Shown in pieces: positions 26,637 through 35,279 of a DNA stretch of 64,000 nt; within the stretch, counting starts at the first letter, position 1; the number at the start of each line of letters is the position of its first letter. The DNA is from JBJHBP01 sp050485645. Its GTDB lineage: Bacteria; Pseudomonadota; Gammaproteobacteria; Steroidobacterales; Rariloculaceae. The stretch is taken from contig JBJHBT010000011.1 in the NCBI GenBank assembly GCA_050485645.1, forward strand, positions 41,243-105,242. The letters are read 5' to 3'. The notes beneath the pieces were generated by a model. That model did not search any database, had not been told where the DNA came from, and saw only the letters and a program-made list of their open reading frames with translations. Position numbers and translations under genes: made by a program.

Positions 26637-27680
26637 ATGGCTGCCGTAGATATCGCGCAACTGCTTGCCTTCGCCGTCAAGAACGGCGCCTCGGATCTGC
26701 ACCTGTCCGCGGGTGTGCCGCCGATAATTCGTGTCGACGGTGACGTAAAGCGCATCAACATGCCAGCACTGAAGCACAAGGAAGTGCACAGTATGGTATA
26801 CGACATCATGAACGACAAACAGCGGAAGGACTTCGAGGAGTTCCTGGAAACTGATTTCTCGTTCGAGATTCCGAAACTGGCGCGATTCCGGGTTAACGCG
26901 TTCAATCAGAACCGCGGTTGCGCGGCCGTGTTCCGCACGATTCCGTCGGATATTCTCACGCTGGACGACCTTGGCGCGCCGCGAATTTTCAAGGATGTTT
27001 CGATGCATCCCAGAGGTCTGGTGCTCGTTACAGGCCCGACCGGATCCGGGAAATCGACCACGCTTGCGGCGATGGTCGACTACATCAACGACAACAAACC
27101 CGACCACATCATCACCATTGAAGATCCGATCGAGTTTGTGCATGAGAGCAAGCGATCGTTGATCAATCAGCGTGAAGTGCATCGTGACACGCTGGGATTC
27201 AGCGAAGCCCTGCGTTCGGCGCTGCGCGAGGACCCCGATGTGATTCTGGTGGGTGAAATGAGGGACCTGGAAACCATCAGGCTGGCACTCACCGGCGCGG
27301 AAACAGGCCACCTTGTGTTCGGTACGCTGCATACCAGCTCGGCGGCAAAGACCATCGACCGCGTGGTCGATGTGTTCCCTGCGGCGGAGAAAGAGATGGT
27401 GCGCAGCATGCTGTCGGAGTCGCTGCGCGCGGTCATCTCGCAGACGCTGCTGAAAAAAGTCGGTGGTGGACGGGTTGCGGCCCACGAGATCATGATAGGC
27501 ACTCCGGCGATTCGCAATCTGATCCGCGAGGGCAAGATTGCGCAAATGTACTCAGCCATCCAGACCGGCCAGTCGCAGGGCATGCAGACGCTGGATCAGA
27601 ATCTTCAGGAGCTGCTGAAGAGGGGGCTGATTACCAAGGAGGAGGCCCGCTTCCGGGCGGTCAACAAAGAGACCTTCTAG
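26637..27680 (+). CDS. pilT: Type IV pilus retraction ATPase PilT
   Basis: 347 residues. A hexameric cytoplasmic motor that depolymerises pili for twitching motility. Walker A GPTGSGKST (about residues 133-141), the Asp box TIEDPIEFVH, Walker B VILVGEMRD and His box GHLVFGTLHTSSA are present. The PilT-specific AIRNLIREGK motif near the C-terminus is intact, which separates it from the two paralogues that follow. The frame is open from 26439, but MAAVDIAQLLAFAVKNGASDLH is the conserved amino end. Confidence 0.98.
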   Translation: MAAVDIAQLLAFAVKNGASDLHLSAGVPPIIRVDGDVKRINMPALKHKEVHSMVYDIMNDKQRKDFEEFLETDFSFEIPKLARFRVNAFNQNRGCAAVFRTIPSDILTLDDLGAPRIFKDVSMHPRGLVLVTGPTGSGKSTTLAAMVDYINDNKPDHIITIEDPIEFVHESKRSLINQREVHRDTLGFSEALRSALREDPDVILVGEMRDLETIRLALTGAETGHLVFGTLHTSSAAKTIDRVVDVFPAAEKEMVRSMLSESLRAVISQTLLKKVGGGRVAAHEIMIGTPAIRNLIREGKIAQMYSAIQTGQSQGMQTLDQNLQELLKRGLITKEEARFRAVNKETF

Positions 27681-27708
27681 GTTCGCTTAACACGAGGAGC
27701 GCGTCGAC

Positions 27709-28866
27709 ATGGAACGCGACCAGGCGGTACGCCTGACACAAAATCTGTTACGCAAAATGGTTGAGCTGAATGGCTCCGACCTCTTTGTTACGGCCGAGTT
27801 TCCGCCAGCCATCAAGATCGATGGCACAATCAAACCTTTCGCTGATCGCCCGCTGACACCGGCACAGAGTTCCCTGATCGTGCGTTCAATCATGAACGAC
27901 AAGCAGGCCAAGGAGTTCGACGCGACCAAGGAGTGCAATTTCGCGATCGCGCCGCAGGGCATCGGTCGTTTCCGCGTCAGTGCCTTTGTCGCGCAGGGCA
28001 ATGTCGGAGCGGTGATCCGCCGCATTGTTACCGAGATTCCAACTTTCGAGGAGCTTGAGTTGCCGCCGCAGCTCAAGGACGTTGCGATGACCAAGCGCGG
28101 CCTGTGTCTGGTCGTCGGCGGCACCGGTTCGGGCAAGTCGACGACACTGGCCGCGATGATCGGTCATCGTAATGAAAACAGCCGCGGGCATATCATTACG
28201 ATCGAGGATCCGGTCGAGTTCATGCATCCGCATCGGGGGTGTGTGGTTACCCACCGGGAAGTCGGCGTGGATACCGACAGCTGGCACAATGCGCTCAAGA
28301 ATACGCTGCGTCAGGCGCCCGATGTGATCATGATCGGCGAGATACGTGACCGGGACACGATGCAATACGGTATCCAGTTCGCCGAAACCGGGCACCTTTG
28401 TGTTGCGACTCTGCATGCGAACAGCGCCAACCAGGCGCTGGACCGCATCATCAATTTCTTTCCCGAGGAACGTCGCCATCAGTTGCTGATGGACCTGTCG
28501 CTCAACATTACGGCGATGATTTCGCAGCGTCTGGTCCCGCGTGAAAACGGCATGGGGCGTGTGGCAGCGATGGAGATCATGCTCGCGTCACCGCTGATCA
28601 ACGACCTCATATTCCGTGGTGAAGTGGCTGCGATCAAGGATGTGATGGCCAAGTCCACACGACTTGGCATGCAGACCTTCGATCAGGCACTGTTCCAGCT
28701 CTTCGAAGACGGCGCGATCTCCTACGAGGAAGCACTTCGCAATGCCGACTCCAAAAATGAGCTCAGGCTGCGCATCAAGCTGCAAAGCAAGCGTGAAGAT
28801 GCGTCGTCCCTCGAGCATTCACAGAGCCTGCAACTGGCGGAAGAGGAAAAGGCATCGCGGTTCTGA
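27709..28866 (+). CDS. pilU: Type IV pilus PilT-like ATPase PilU
   Basis: 385 residues, the PilU length, with a C-terminal acidic extension (SLEHSQSLQLAEEEK). Walker A GGTGSGKST (about residue 138), TIEDPVEFMHPH, VIMIGEIRD and GHLCVATLHANSA are intact. PilU assists PilT in forceful retraction. The PilT AIRNLIRE motif is replaced by LINDLIFRGE, as in PilU. A GAGGAG ribosome-binding site lies 28 bp after pilT. Confidence 0.96.
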   Translation: MERDQAVRLTQNLLRKMVELNGSDLFVTAEFPPAIKIDGTIKPFADRPLTPAQSSLIVRSIMNDKQAKEFDATKECNFAIAPQGIGRFRVSAFVAQGNVGAVIRRIVTEIPTFEELELPPQLKDVAMTKRGLCLVVGGTGSGKSTTLAAMIGHRNENSRGHIITIEDPVEFMHPHRGCVVTHREVGVDTDSWHNALKNTLRQAPDVIMIGEIRDRDTMQYGIQFAETGHLCVATLHANSANQALDRIINFFPEERRHQLLMDLSLNITAMISQRLVPRENGMGRVAAMEIMLASPLINDLIFRGEVAAIKDVMAKSTRLGMQTFDQALFQLFEDGAISYEEALRNADSKNELRLRIKLQSKREDASSLEHSQSLQLAEEEKASRF

Positions 28867-28924
28867 AACCCTTCCTGCATCACCGTTGTAACGGCATCGT
28901 GCGGAACCGGGATCGCGATTGATC

Positions 28925-29980
28925 ATGAACGTCAAACCCCTGTTCAAACTGATGGTGGACAAAAAGGCCTCGGACCTTTTTTTTACCACCTATGCGCCCG
29001 TTATGATCAAGATTGACGGCAAGATCATGCCTGTGAATCAGGTGGAGCTGACGCCGAAGATGGTGCGCCAGGCTGCGCTGGAGCTGATGGACGAAAGTCA
29101 GCTTGAAGCCTTCACCCGCGATCTGGAAATCGACTTTGCGGTGTCCGAAGCGGGACTGGGCCGCTTCCGTGTCAACGTGTTTCACCAGCGTGGCAATGTT
29201 GCAATGGTGCTGCGCTTCATCACGCCGGAACTGCCGAATCTGGACAAGCTGGGCATGCCGGACAAGCTCAAGGAGCTGGTGCTGCTGCGTCGCGGCCTGA
29301 TGCTGATGGTCGGTGCCAGCGGTTCAGGCAAGTCGACGACACTGGCCGCAATGATCGATCACAGAAACCGCCACTCGGCTTCACACATCGTGACGATCGA
29401 GGATCCGATAGAGTTTCTTCACTCCAATCACAAATCCATCGTCAATCAGCGCGAAGTCGGTCTGGATACCCACTCCTATGCCCGGGCACTGAAGAGCGCG
29501 ATGCGCGAGGCGCCGGACGTGATCCTGATCGGCGAGATTCGCGACCGTGAGAGCATGCAGGCGGCGCTGAATCTGGCAGGTACCGGGCATCTTGCGATTG
29601 CCACGCTGCATGCCAACAACGCACCCGAGACCCTGGACCGCATCGTCAACATGTATCCCAATGATCAGCACCGACAGGTGCTGATGGACCTCTCGCAGTA
29701 CCTGCGCGCGATCATTTCCCAGCGCCTGGTTCGCTCCAGGGAGGGCGGGCGCGTCGCTGCGGTGGAGTTGATGCTGAACACGCCGCATCTGTCGGAAATG
29801 ATACTCAAGGGCGACATTTCCTCGGTGAAGGAGGCTTTCAAGAACACTCACGAGCCGGGTATGCAGAGCTTTGATGACGCGCTGTTCGATCTGTACCGGA
29901 ACGGCACGATCAGCATGGAGGAGGCGCTGTCCAACGCCGACTCACGTAGCAACCTCGAGGCGAAGATCAACTTCGGCTGA
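28925..29980 (+). CDS. Additional PilT/PilU-family ATPase
   Basis: 351 residues and a third tandem retraction-type ATPase. All nucleotide-binding boxes are intact: Walker A GASGSGKST (about 130), TIEDPIEFLHSNHK, VILIGEIRD and GHLAIATLHANNA. The amino end (VKPLFKLMVDKKASDLFFTTY) resembles PilU more than PilT; the PilT AIRNLIRE motif is replaced by HLSEMILKGD, and it lacks the PilU acidic tail. The ATG at 28925 is preferred over a TTG two codons earlier. A PilU duplicate or a specialised third motor are both possible. Confidence 0.92.
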   Translation: MNVKPLFKLMVDKKASDLFFTTYAPVMIKIDGKIMPVNQVELTPKMVRQAALELMDESQLEAFTRDLEIDFAVSEAGLGRFRVNVFHQRGNVAMVLRFITPELPNLDKLGMPDKLKELVLLRRGLMLMVGASGSGKSTTLAAMIDHRNRHSASHIVTIEDPIEFLHSNHKSIVNQREVGLDTHSYARALKSAMREAPDVILIGEIRDRESMQAALNLAGTGHLAIATLHANNAPETLDRIVNMYPNDQHRQVLMDLSQYLRAIISQRLVRSREGGRVAAVELMLNTPHLSEMILKGDISSVKEAFKNTHEPGMQSFDDALFDLYRNGTISMEEALSNADSRSNLEAKINFG

Positions 29981-30067
29981 TACGGTCTGCGGTATCCGCG
30001 TCCATCTCACGCCCGCCCCTCCGGCGTCAGCCGCACCGGCACCTTCATTCAGCCACGCGGCCCCATC

Positions 30068-30115
30068 GCCGGAAGCCGGAAGCCGGAAGCCGGAAGCCGG
30101 AAGCCGGAAGCCGGA
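30068..30115. repeat. Tandem heptamer repeat (GCCGGAA)
   Basis: Six perfect copies of GCCGGAA plus six bases, directly abutting the stop codon of the pyrK-like gene (30116) and 88 bp after the third PilT-type gene. A simple-sequence repeat likely to vary in copy number. Confidence 0.95.
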
Positions 30116-30997
30116 TTACGGATACACCTCGCGCGCATCGAAGACCGGGCCATCCACGCACACACGCTTCATCGCCGGGCCTTCCGCGGTCCGGATCGCC
30201 ACTGTGCAACCCGCGCAGCCTCCCACGCCGCAGGCCATGTATTCCTCCAGCGCGATGGCGCATGGCAGCCCGTAGCGTCGCGCCAGGTCCGCCGTCGCCT
30301 TGAGCATCGGCTCCGGCCCGCATGCCGCGATCTGCACCTCGTTCAGGACGCTGGCGGGCAGCGCATCCAGCCACAGTTGCGCCAGCGCAGTGACATAGCC
30401 GCGGAACGTACCGGGCAGCTCGGCCAGACTGGCCAGTCGGGACGGTACGCCCCAGCTTTCCAGGAGTGCCAGGCTGCTGGCGGTGCTGGCCGGCATACCG
30501 CGCACCCGCAGGCCGGCCTCCTGGAGTTCGAACGGGTACGGCAGTTCCGATCCCATCAGCACCAGCGGACTGAACACCGGGTGCTCGCGCAGGTGCCGGG
30601 CAAGGAAAACCATCGGTGGAATGCCCACGCCGCCGCCGATCGCCAGTACCTTGGGCCGTGCCGGATCCGGAGCGAAACCGCGTCCTATGGGCGCCAGCAG
30701 GCTGATGCGGTCGCCGGCCCCGCGAGTGGCCAGTCGGGCAAGACCGGCGCCAACCGGTTTATACAGAAACTCGAGCCAGCCCGCATCGGCGTCGGCCTGC
30801 ATGATGGACAGCGGTCTGCGCATCGGAATCGCCGGATCGCATGTGATGTGCGCGAAGCTGCCCGGCACCGCGCGGCCGGCCGCGTCCGGCGCATGAACTC
30901 GAAGCCGGTACTGGTTGCCGGCGTAAGCACGCTGCGAGATCACCTGCGCATCGACCAGGCAGATGGTGCCGCGATGTGGATGGCTGTTCATGTCCAT
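30116..30997 (-). CDS. PyrK-like ferredoxin reductase, dihydroorotate dehydrogenase electron-transfer type
   Basis: 293 residues. An N-terminal FAD domain shows RRPLSIMQAD (the RxYS-type flavin motif as RPLS), an NAD domain shows AIGGGVGIPPM, and a C-terminal [2Fe-2S] site reads EEYMACGVGGCAGC with a fourth Cys at KRVCVDGP. This is the architecture of PyrK, which passes electrons from class 1B dihydroorotate dehydrogenase to NAD+. No pyrD1B lies next to it in this window, so its partner is unknown. Leftward, 43 bp from ruvX. Alternative start at 30991. Confidence 0.85.
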   Translation of the reverse strand: MDMNSHPHRGTICLVDAQVISQRAYAGNQYRLRVHAPDAAGRAVPGSFAHITCDPAIPMRRPLSIMQADADAGWLEFLYKPVGAGLARLATRGAGDRISLLAPIGRGFAPDPARPKVLAIGGGVGIPPMVFLARHLREHPVFSPLVLMGSELPYPFELQEAGLRVRGMPASTASSLALLESWGVPSRLASLAELPGTFRGYVTALAQLWLDALPASVLNEVQIAACGPEPMLKATADLARRYGLPCAIALEEYMACGVGGCAGCTVAIRTAEGPAMKRVCVDGPVFDAREVYP

Positions 30998-31040
30998 GTC
31001 CGGAATTGCGACATGAGCCGGGCTGAGCAGGGGCTGTGGC

Positions 31041-31490
31041 TCATTGGTGGCTGTTCATCCATTGTTCGGCGATCAGGCAGGCTGCCAGCCTGTCGATCCG
31101 GTCACGCCCGATGCGCCGGCGCAGGTATCCGGCGCGGCGCCCGTCCCGCAGTCCGGACTGCGCCGACCGGGATGTCAGTGACTCATCCACGCAGTCGACC
31201 GGAAGCTGATAGCGCGCCCCAAGTTCCTCGATGAAGGCGCGCACACCCCTGCCCACCGCTGAATTCGGGTCGGCGGGCATGCCGACGATCAGGCGGCCGG
31301 GCTGCCATTCCGCCATCAGGCGGTCCAGCGCCTGCCACGGGAAGGTTTTTCCTGTTTGCAGCGTCGACAGCGGGCTGGCCGTGCGTGTGCGCAGGTTCGC
31401 CGTGGCGATGCCGACGCGTCGCAGGCCGAAATCGATGGCGAGTAACAGTTGCGCATCCGGCGTTGCTGCTGCCGAGCGGCCGTCCGACAT
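31041..31490 (-). CDS. ruvX: Holliday-junction resolvase-like RuvX (YqgF)
   Basis: 149 residues. RNase H-like fold with the first acidic motif LLAIDFGLRRVGIA, VGMPADPNS, and the C-terminal DESLTSRSAQ and IDRLAACLIAEQW motifs. YqgF proteins act in pre-16S rRNA 5'-end maturation and may act on Holliday junctions. The start ATG at 31490 lies 3 bp after the yqgE stop; the upstream frame is a shadow of yqgE. Confidence 0.94.
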   Translation of the reverse strand: MSDGRSAAATPDAQLLLAIDFGLRRVGIATANLRTRTASPLSTLQTGKTFPWQALDRLMAEWQPGRLIVGMPADPNSAVGRGVRAFIEELGARYQLPVDCVDESLTSRSAQSGLRDGRRAGYLRRRIGRDRIDRLAACLIAEQWMNSHQ

Positions 31491-31492
31491 GA

Positions 31493-32044
31493 TCAGGCGT
31501 GTCCGGCGTAGTTGCTCAACTGGCCGATCTCCACGCCCAGCAGACCAACGGCTGCGGCCCAGCGCTGTTCGAACGGGGTGTCGAAGACGATACCGGCATC
31601 CGCCGGTGCGCTGAGCCATGCGTTGGCCGCCAGTTCCGCTTCGAGCTGTCCGGGGCTCCAGCCGGCATAACCCAGTGCGATCAGCACGGGTTCGGGGCCG
31701 TTGCCGGCCGCTACTTCGTTGAGTATGTCCTGAGAAACGGTGACACGAATGCCGGAAGGCGCAGTGATCGTGGACTCGAAGTCCCTGTCACCGCGGTGCA
31801 GTACGAAGCCGCGGTCCGGCTGTACCGGCCCCCCTGACAGCACGGGCCCGTCGAGCTGCCCGTCGTGAACGGTCAGTCCCAGCTGGCGCAGCACTTCGCC
31901 GAGCAGCATGTCGCCGGGGCGATTGATCACGATGCCGAGTGCGCCTTCGGCATCGTGTTTGCACAGATAGGTGACCGTCTGATTGAAGTTCGGATCACCC
32001 ATCGCAGGCATGGCGATCAGGAAGTGGTCTTCCAGTGTCCGCAT
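31493..32044 (-). CDS. yqgE: YqgE/AlgH-family protein
   Basis: 183 residues beginning MRTLEDHFLIAMPAMGDPNF, the family start. GALGIVINRP and SGGPVQPDRGFVLH are the conserved surface segments. The function is unknown; in Pseudomonas AlgH is linked to alginate regulation. A TTG 13 codons upstream (32083) is possible, but the family begins at the ATG. The order ruvX-yqgE-tonB-gshB matches Pseudomonas. Confidence 0.93.
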   Translation of the reverse strand: MRTLEDHFLIAMPAMGDPNFNQTVTYLCKHDAEGALGIVINRPGDMLLGEVLRQLGLTVHDGQLDGPVLSGGPVQPDRGFVLHRGDRDFESTITAPSGIRVTVSQDILNEVAAGNGPEPVLIALGYAGWSPGQLEAELAANAWLSAPADAGIVFDTPFEQRWAAAVGLLGVEIGQLSNYAGHA

Positions 32045-32128
32045 GTGGATCGGTCCGTTTGGCCGCCGGGTGGCGGCGCTCAATACTATCGTAGCCGCTT
32101 TTTCGGTCGGGCGCAGCGGACGCGAAGG

Positions 32129-33010
32129 TTACCGGCCGGTCTGTTCGCGTCCGCCGAAGAAATCCCACTCATAGGCGAAACGCAGAACGTCGTACTGGCC
32201 GCGAATTTCGTCGGGGAATGCATCGAACGGCGCCGCCAGGCGAAGTATCTGCAATGCCGCCTGATCCAGCGCCGTGTCGCCCGATGACCGGCGGACGATG
32301 ATCTCCTCCAGCCGGCCGCGACTGTCGATTGCAACTTCCAGCATCGGTCTGCCCGTACCGGCCCGTCCGCGAAACTGTTCGGGGAAGTTCGCTGTACCGA
32401 TACTTTCAACGCGGCGTCGCCAACCGTCCAGCCAGGGCGCGAGCGCGGACTCACGTGTACTTGGGGTCACCAGCAGTTCGCGCCTGTCGGTCTGCGGCAG
32501 TTCGTTGGCAAAGCCGGTTTCGGCCACCAGCGACAGCGGTGAATCGCTGGCCAGCATGGCCGCCGCGCGCATGGGCACCTCGGCCTGATGTTCGATGGCC
32601 TGCGGTGCCGCGGCGATGCGCAGATCGGCCGCGGTGCGCGTGAGCAGCAGTTCCGCCGCTGGCGCCGGTGTGCGTGGCGCGCCATCGCGGAGGTCGGCGG
32701 CACGCATGTCGCCCTGAATGCTCAGGCTGTGGTCGGCGGTTGGTGCCGACAGCGGCCGCTGCCCTTCGCTGACGTCGCCGCTGCCGGCGTGGCTGCGGTT
32801 GGCGATCATGTCCGCGTGCTCGGGCGCCTCGCTGTGCTCATGGCTTTCCAGCAGCAGAGTGACATTGAGCGCGGGCATTGCGTCGCCGGATGCGAAGGGC
32901 GTGGCCGTGAACGTCACGCCCAGCAGCAGCACGCCGTGGGCAAGCGCGGCCAGGAACAGCGTCGAGCCGAAGCGGTCGGTGATCGACGATCGCGGCGTCG
33001 CCACACTCAT
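32129..33010 (-). CDS. TonB-family energy transducer
   Basis: 293 residues with one N-terminal membrane anchor (about 18-36), a long periplasmic linker and a C-terminal TonB domain (about 215-293) ending in VLRFAYEWDFF. The segment HADMIANRSHAGSGDV resembles the Pseudomonas TonB3 group, which sits between gshB and algH near pilG and is needed for twitching motility in P. aeruginosa. I infer a pilus role here from synteny and that motif. No exbB/exbD is nearby. Confidence 0.85.
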   Translation of the reverse strand: MSVATPRSSITDRFGSTLFLAALAHGVLLLGVTFTATPFASGDAMPALNVTLLLESHEHSEAPEHADMIANRSHAGSGDVSEGQRPLSAPTADHSLSIQGDMRAADLRDGAPRTPAPAAELLLTRTAADLRIAAAPQAIEHQAEVPMRAAAMLASDSPLSLVAETGFANELPQTDRRELLVTPSTRESALAPWLDGWRRRVESIGTANFPEQFRGRAGTGRPMLEVAIDSRGRLEEIIVRRSSGDTALDQAALQILRLAAPFDAFPDEIRGQYDVLRFAYEWDFFGGREQTGR

Positions 33011-33161
33011 CTGATTCTGCCTGCGTAGGTCATGGCGTCCTCTATACCACGGCTGCGCAACAATGCCAGGTACCCGTCGACATTTCCGCCATCAACGAAG
33101 CGCCGCGGTGGCCGGTTCGGGCCCAGGCGCCTTTCCGGCCGGAAGGTGATCGCGCGCCGTC

Positions 33162-33182
33162 GGCAGCGGGCAGCGGGCAGCG
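33162..33182. repeat. Three tandem GGCAGCG heptamers
   Basis: Three perfect copies of GGCAGCG in the 196-bp space between gshB and tonB. They abut the hairpin at 33181-33204. No gene is seen in this space. Confidence 0.85.
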
Positions 33183-33204
33183 GACGCCGGATGACCGGCG
33201 TCCG
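33181..33204 (-). terminator. Hairpin directly after gshB
   Basis: A perfect 10-bp stem CGGACGCCGG/CCGGCGTCCG with loop ATGA, 2 bp after the gshB stop on the minus strand. There is no U-tract, so it may protect the 3' end or attenuate rather than terminate. The core ACGCCGG-N4-CCGGCGT recurs after tyrS (63558-63575). Confidence 0.55.
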
Positions 33205-33206
33205 GC

Positions 33207-34172
33207 TTACTGACCATCCAGACGAGCCTGGATGGCGTCGATCAGGTTGGCCGCCACGTCAAGGCCAAACAGCGCATCCAGTTCACGGATCCCGGTGGGG
33301 CTGGTGACGTTGATCTCGGTCAGATAGTCGCCGATCACATCCAGACCCGCGAACAGCACGCCCTTGTCGCGCAATACCGGACCCACCTGTGCACACAGCC
33401 AGCGATCGCGTTCGGTCAGCGGCCGCCCCTCGCCCTTGGCACCCATTACCAGGTTGCCCCGGCTCTCGCCGGGCGCCGGTATGCGCGCCAGCGCGTAATC
33501 TTCGGGTACACCGTCTACCAGCAGGATGCGCTTGTCGCCTTCGCTGATCTCCGGAATATAGCGCTGCGCAAGAATGAAGCGTGCCCCATAGTCCGTGAGC
33601 GTTTCCACGATCACATTGGTGTTCTGGTCGCCACTGGTGACGATGAATATCGAGCGACCGCCCATGCCGTCCAGGGGTTTGAGGACGAGCTTCCCGTGTT
33701 CCTCAAGGAACGCGAGGATCTGCTCGCGGGACCGGGTGATCAGGCTGGGCGGCGTGCAGTGAGCGAACCACGCCGTGTAGGCCTTTTCATTGATGTCCCT
33801 AAGGCTTGCCGGCCTGTTGACCACCATGAGGCCGCGGTCCTCGGCGAGTTGCAGGATGTATGTGGTGTAGATGTATTCGATGTCGAACGGTGGATCCTTG
33901 CGCATCAGCACGACATCCAGCGCGGAAAGCTCCCCATGCCAGTCTTCGCCGTATTCGAACCAGCTGTCGGTGCTGTCGGCGACATTCACCACCCGGCCTT
34001 TGCCGAAGGCGACGCCGTCGCGTACGTAGAGATCACGCTGGCGGAAATACACCGTGCGCCAGCCGCGTCGGCGCGCAGCCAGCAGCATGGCCAGCGTGGA
34101 GTCCTTGGTCGGGTTGACGCCCTCTATGGGGTCCATGACCACACCCAGCTGTACGGGAATGGAGCCTGTCAT
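33207..34172 (-). CDS. gshB: Glutathione synthetase
   Basis: 321 residues. Joins gamma-glutamylcysteine and glycine using ATP. The opening QLGVVMDPIEGVNPTKDSTLAMLLAA-type segment, KPLDGMGGRSIF (ATP-grasp), RYIPEISEGDKRILLVDG and FAGLDVIGDYLTEINVTSPTG are diagnostic. It is the promoter-proximal gene of the leftward gshB-tonB-yqgE-ruvX group and divergent from pilG across 239 bp. I see no confident promoter in that space. Confidence 0.97.
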   Translation of the reverse strand: MTGSIPVQLGVVMDPIEGVNPTKDSTLAMLLAARRRGWRTVYFRQRDLYVRDGVAFGKGRVVNVADSTDSWFEYGEDWHGELSALDVVLMRKDPPFDIEYIYTTYILQLAEDRGLMVVNRPASLRDINEKAYTAWFAHCTPPSLITRSREQILAFLEEHGKLVLKPLDGMGGRSIFIVTSGDQNTNVIVETLTDYGARFILAQRYIPEISEGDKRILLVDGVPEDYALARIPAPGESRGNLVMGAKGEGRPLTERDRWLCAQVGPVLRDKGVLFAGLDVIGDYLTEINVTSPTGIRELDALFGLDVAANLIDAIQARLDGQ

Positions 34173-34411
34173 GTATGCCTCGCTTTCAGCGCCGGATTTG
34201 GGCGGGAGTTCTCAGTTTCAATGGCGAGCGCAAAGCTACCATATCCAGCAGTGCGGACAGGGCGTGACTTACACAGGTCAAGGGTCGTTCAAGGTCGCGT
34301 TCGGGCTGCGGGAATCCACGGCATGATGAAGTCGTTGGAAGGCATCCCGCCAATATGTTAAAAGATCGCGTCTGTCGGCGCGTCCGTCCGGCGCGCAAGC
34401 GGGATTAGACA

Positions 34412-34855
34412 ATGAATCCGACAACGGAGGACCGCGTGTCCAGCGGCAATGCCACCAGCCAGACCATCAACCCCGCCAAGGGGCTGCAGGGCCTGAAGAT
34501 CCTCGTCATCGACGACAGCAAGACGATTCGGCGCACTGCCGAAACCCTGCTGGCCCGGGAAGGCTGCGAGGTCTTTACCGCGGTCGACGGGTTCGACGCG
34601 CTTTCGAAGATTGCCGACCACCATCCGGACATTATTTTCGTGGACATCATGATGCCGCGACTGGATGGCTATCAGACCTGCTCGCTGATCAAGCACAACC
34701 GGAACTTCAAGGACACGCCGGTGATCATGCTGTCCAGCCGTGACGGCTTGTTCGACCGCGCCCGCGGCCGCCTCGTCGGTTCGGAGCAGTACCTCACCAA
34801 GCCGTTCACCAGGGACGAACTGCTCGGCGCGATCCAGAGTCACGTGGTGCGATGA
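34412..34855 (+). CDS. pilG: Twitching motility response regulator PilG
   Basis: 147 residues, a single receiver domain with a 27-residue N-terminal extension. Acidic pocket and phospho-acceptor are visible in ILVIDDSK and IIFVDIMMPRLDG; the conserved Thr/Ser and Lys are in VIMLSSRD and YLTKPF. PilG is the forward-output regulator of the Chp system that promotes pilus extension and cAMP signalling in Pseudomonas. First gene of pilGHIJ-chpA-chpC. Confidence 0.94.
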   Translation: MNPTTEDRVSSGNATSQTINPAKGLQGLKILVIDDSKTIRRTAETLLAREGCEVFTAVDGFDALSKIADHHPDIIFVDIMMPRLDGYQTCSLIKHNRNFKDTPVIMLSSRDGLFDRARGRLVGSEQYLTKPFTRDELLGAIQSHVVR

Positions 34856-34871
34856 CCGGGAGCAGATGGCG

Positions 34872-35279
34872 ATGGCGCTGATCATGATCGTGGACGATTC
34901 ACCCACCGAAGTGCATGTCATGAAGACTGCCCTGGAACAGCACGGTTTCGATACGGTGTCGGCCGCCAACGGTTCGGAATGTCTGAACATGGCCAGATCC
35001 ATGCGCCCCGACCTGATTCTGATGGATGTCGTGATGCCCGGCATCAACGGTTTTCAGGCGACACGCACGCTGTCACGCGATCCGCAGACCGCCACGATTC
35101 CGGTGGTGATGATCACCACCAAAGACCAGGAAACCGACCGTATCTGGGCCATGCGTCAGGGGGCCGTGGACTACATGACCAAACCGGTGAGTGCCAGCGC
35201 GCTGATTGCCAAGGCTCAGGAAGTGCTGGAGCGAACCCGTGACGGCTCGGAAGCCGGCGACCTGGAGCGTGGCATTTGA
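34872..35279 (+). CDS. pilH: Twitching motility response regulator PilH
   Basis: 135 residues from MALIMIVDDSPTE, a stand-alone receiver. DD pocket, phospho-acceptor in LILMDVVMPGING, VMITTKDQ and MTKPVS are present. PilH acts with PilG in the Chp system and may act as a phosphate sink or at the retraction pole. The ATG at 34872 lies 9 bp after a GGGAG site; another ATG at 34866 is too close to it. Confidence 0.93.
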   Translation: MALIMIVDDSPTEVHVMKTALEQHGFDTVSAANGSECLNMARSMRPDLILMDVVMPGINGFQATRTLSRDPQTATIPVVMITTKDQETDRIWAMRQGAVDYMTKPVSASALIAKAQEVLERTRDGSEAGDLERGI

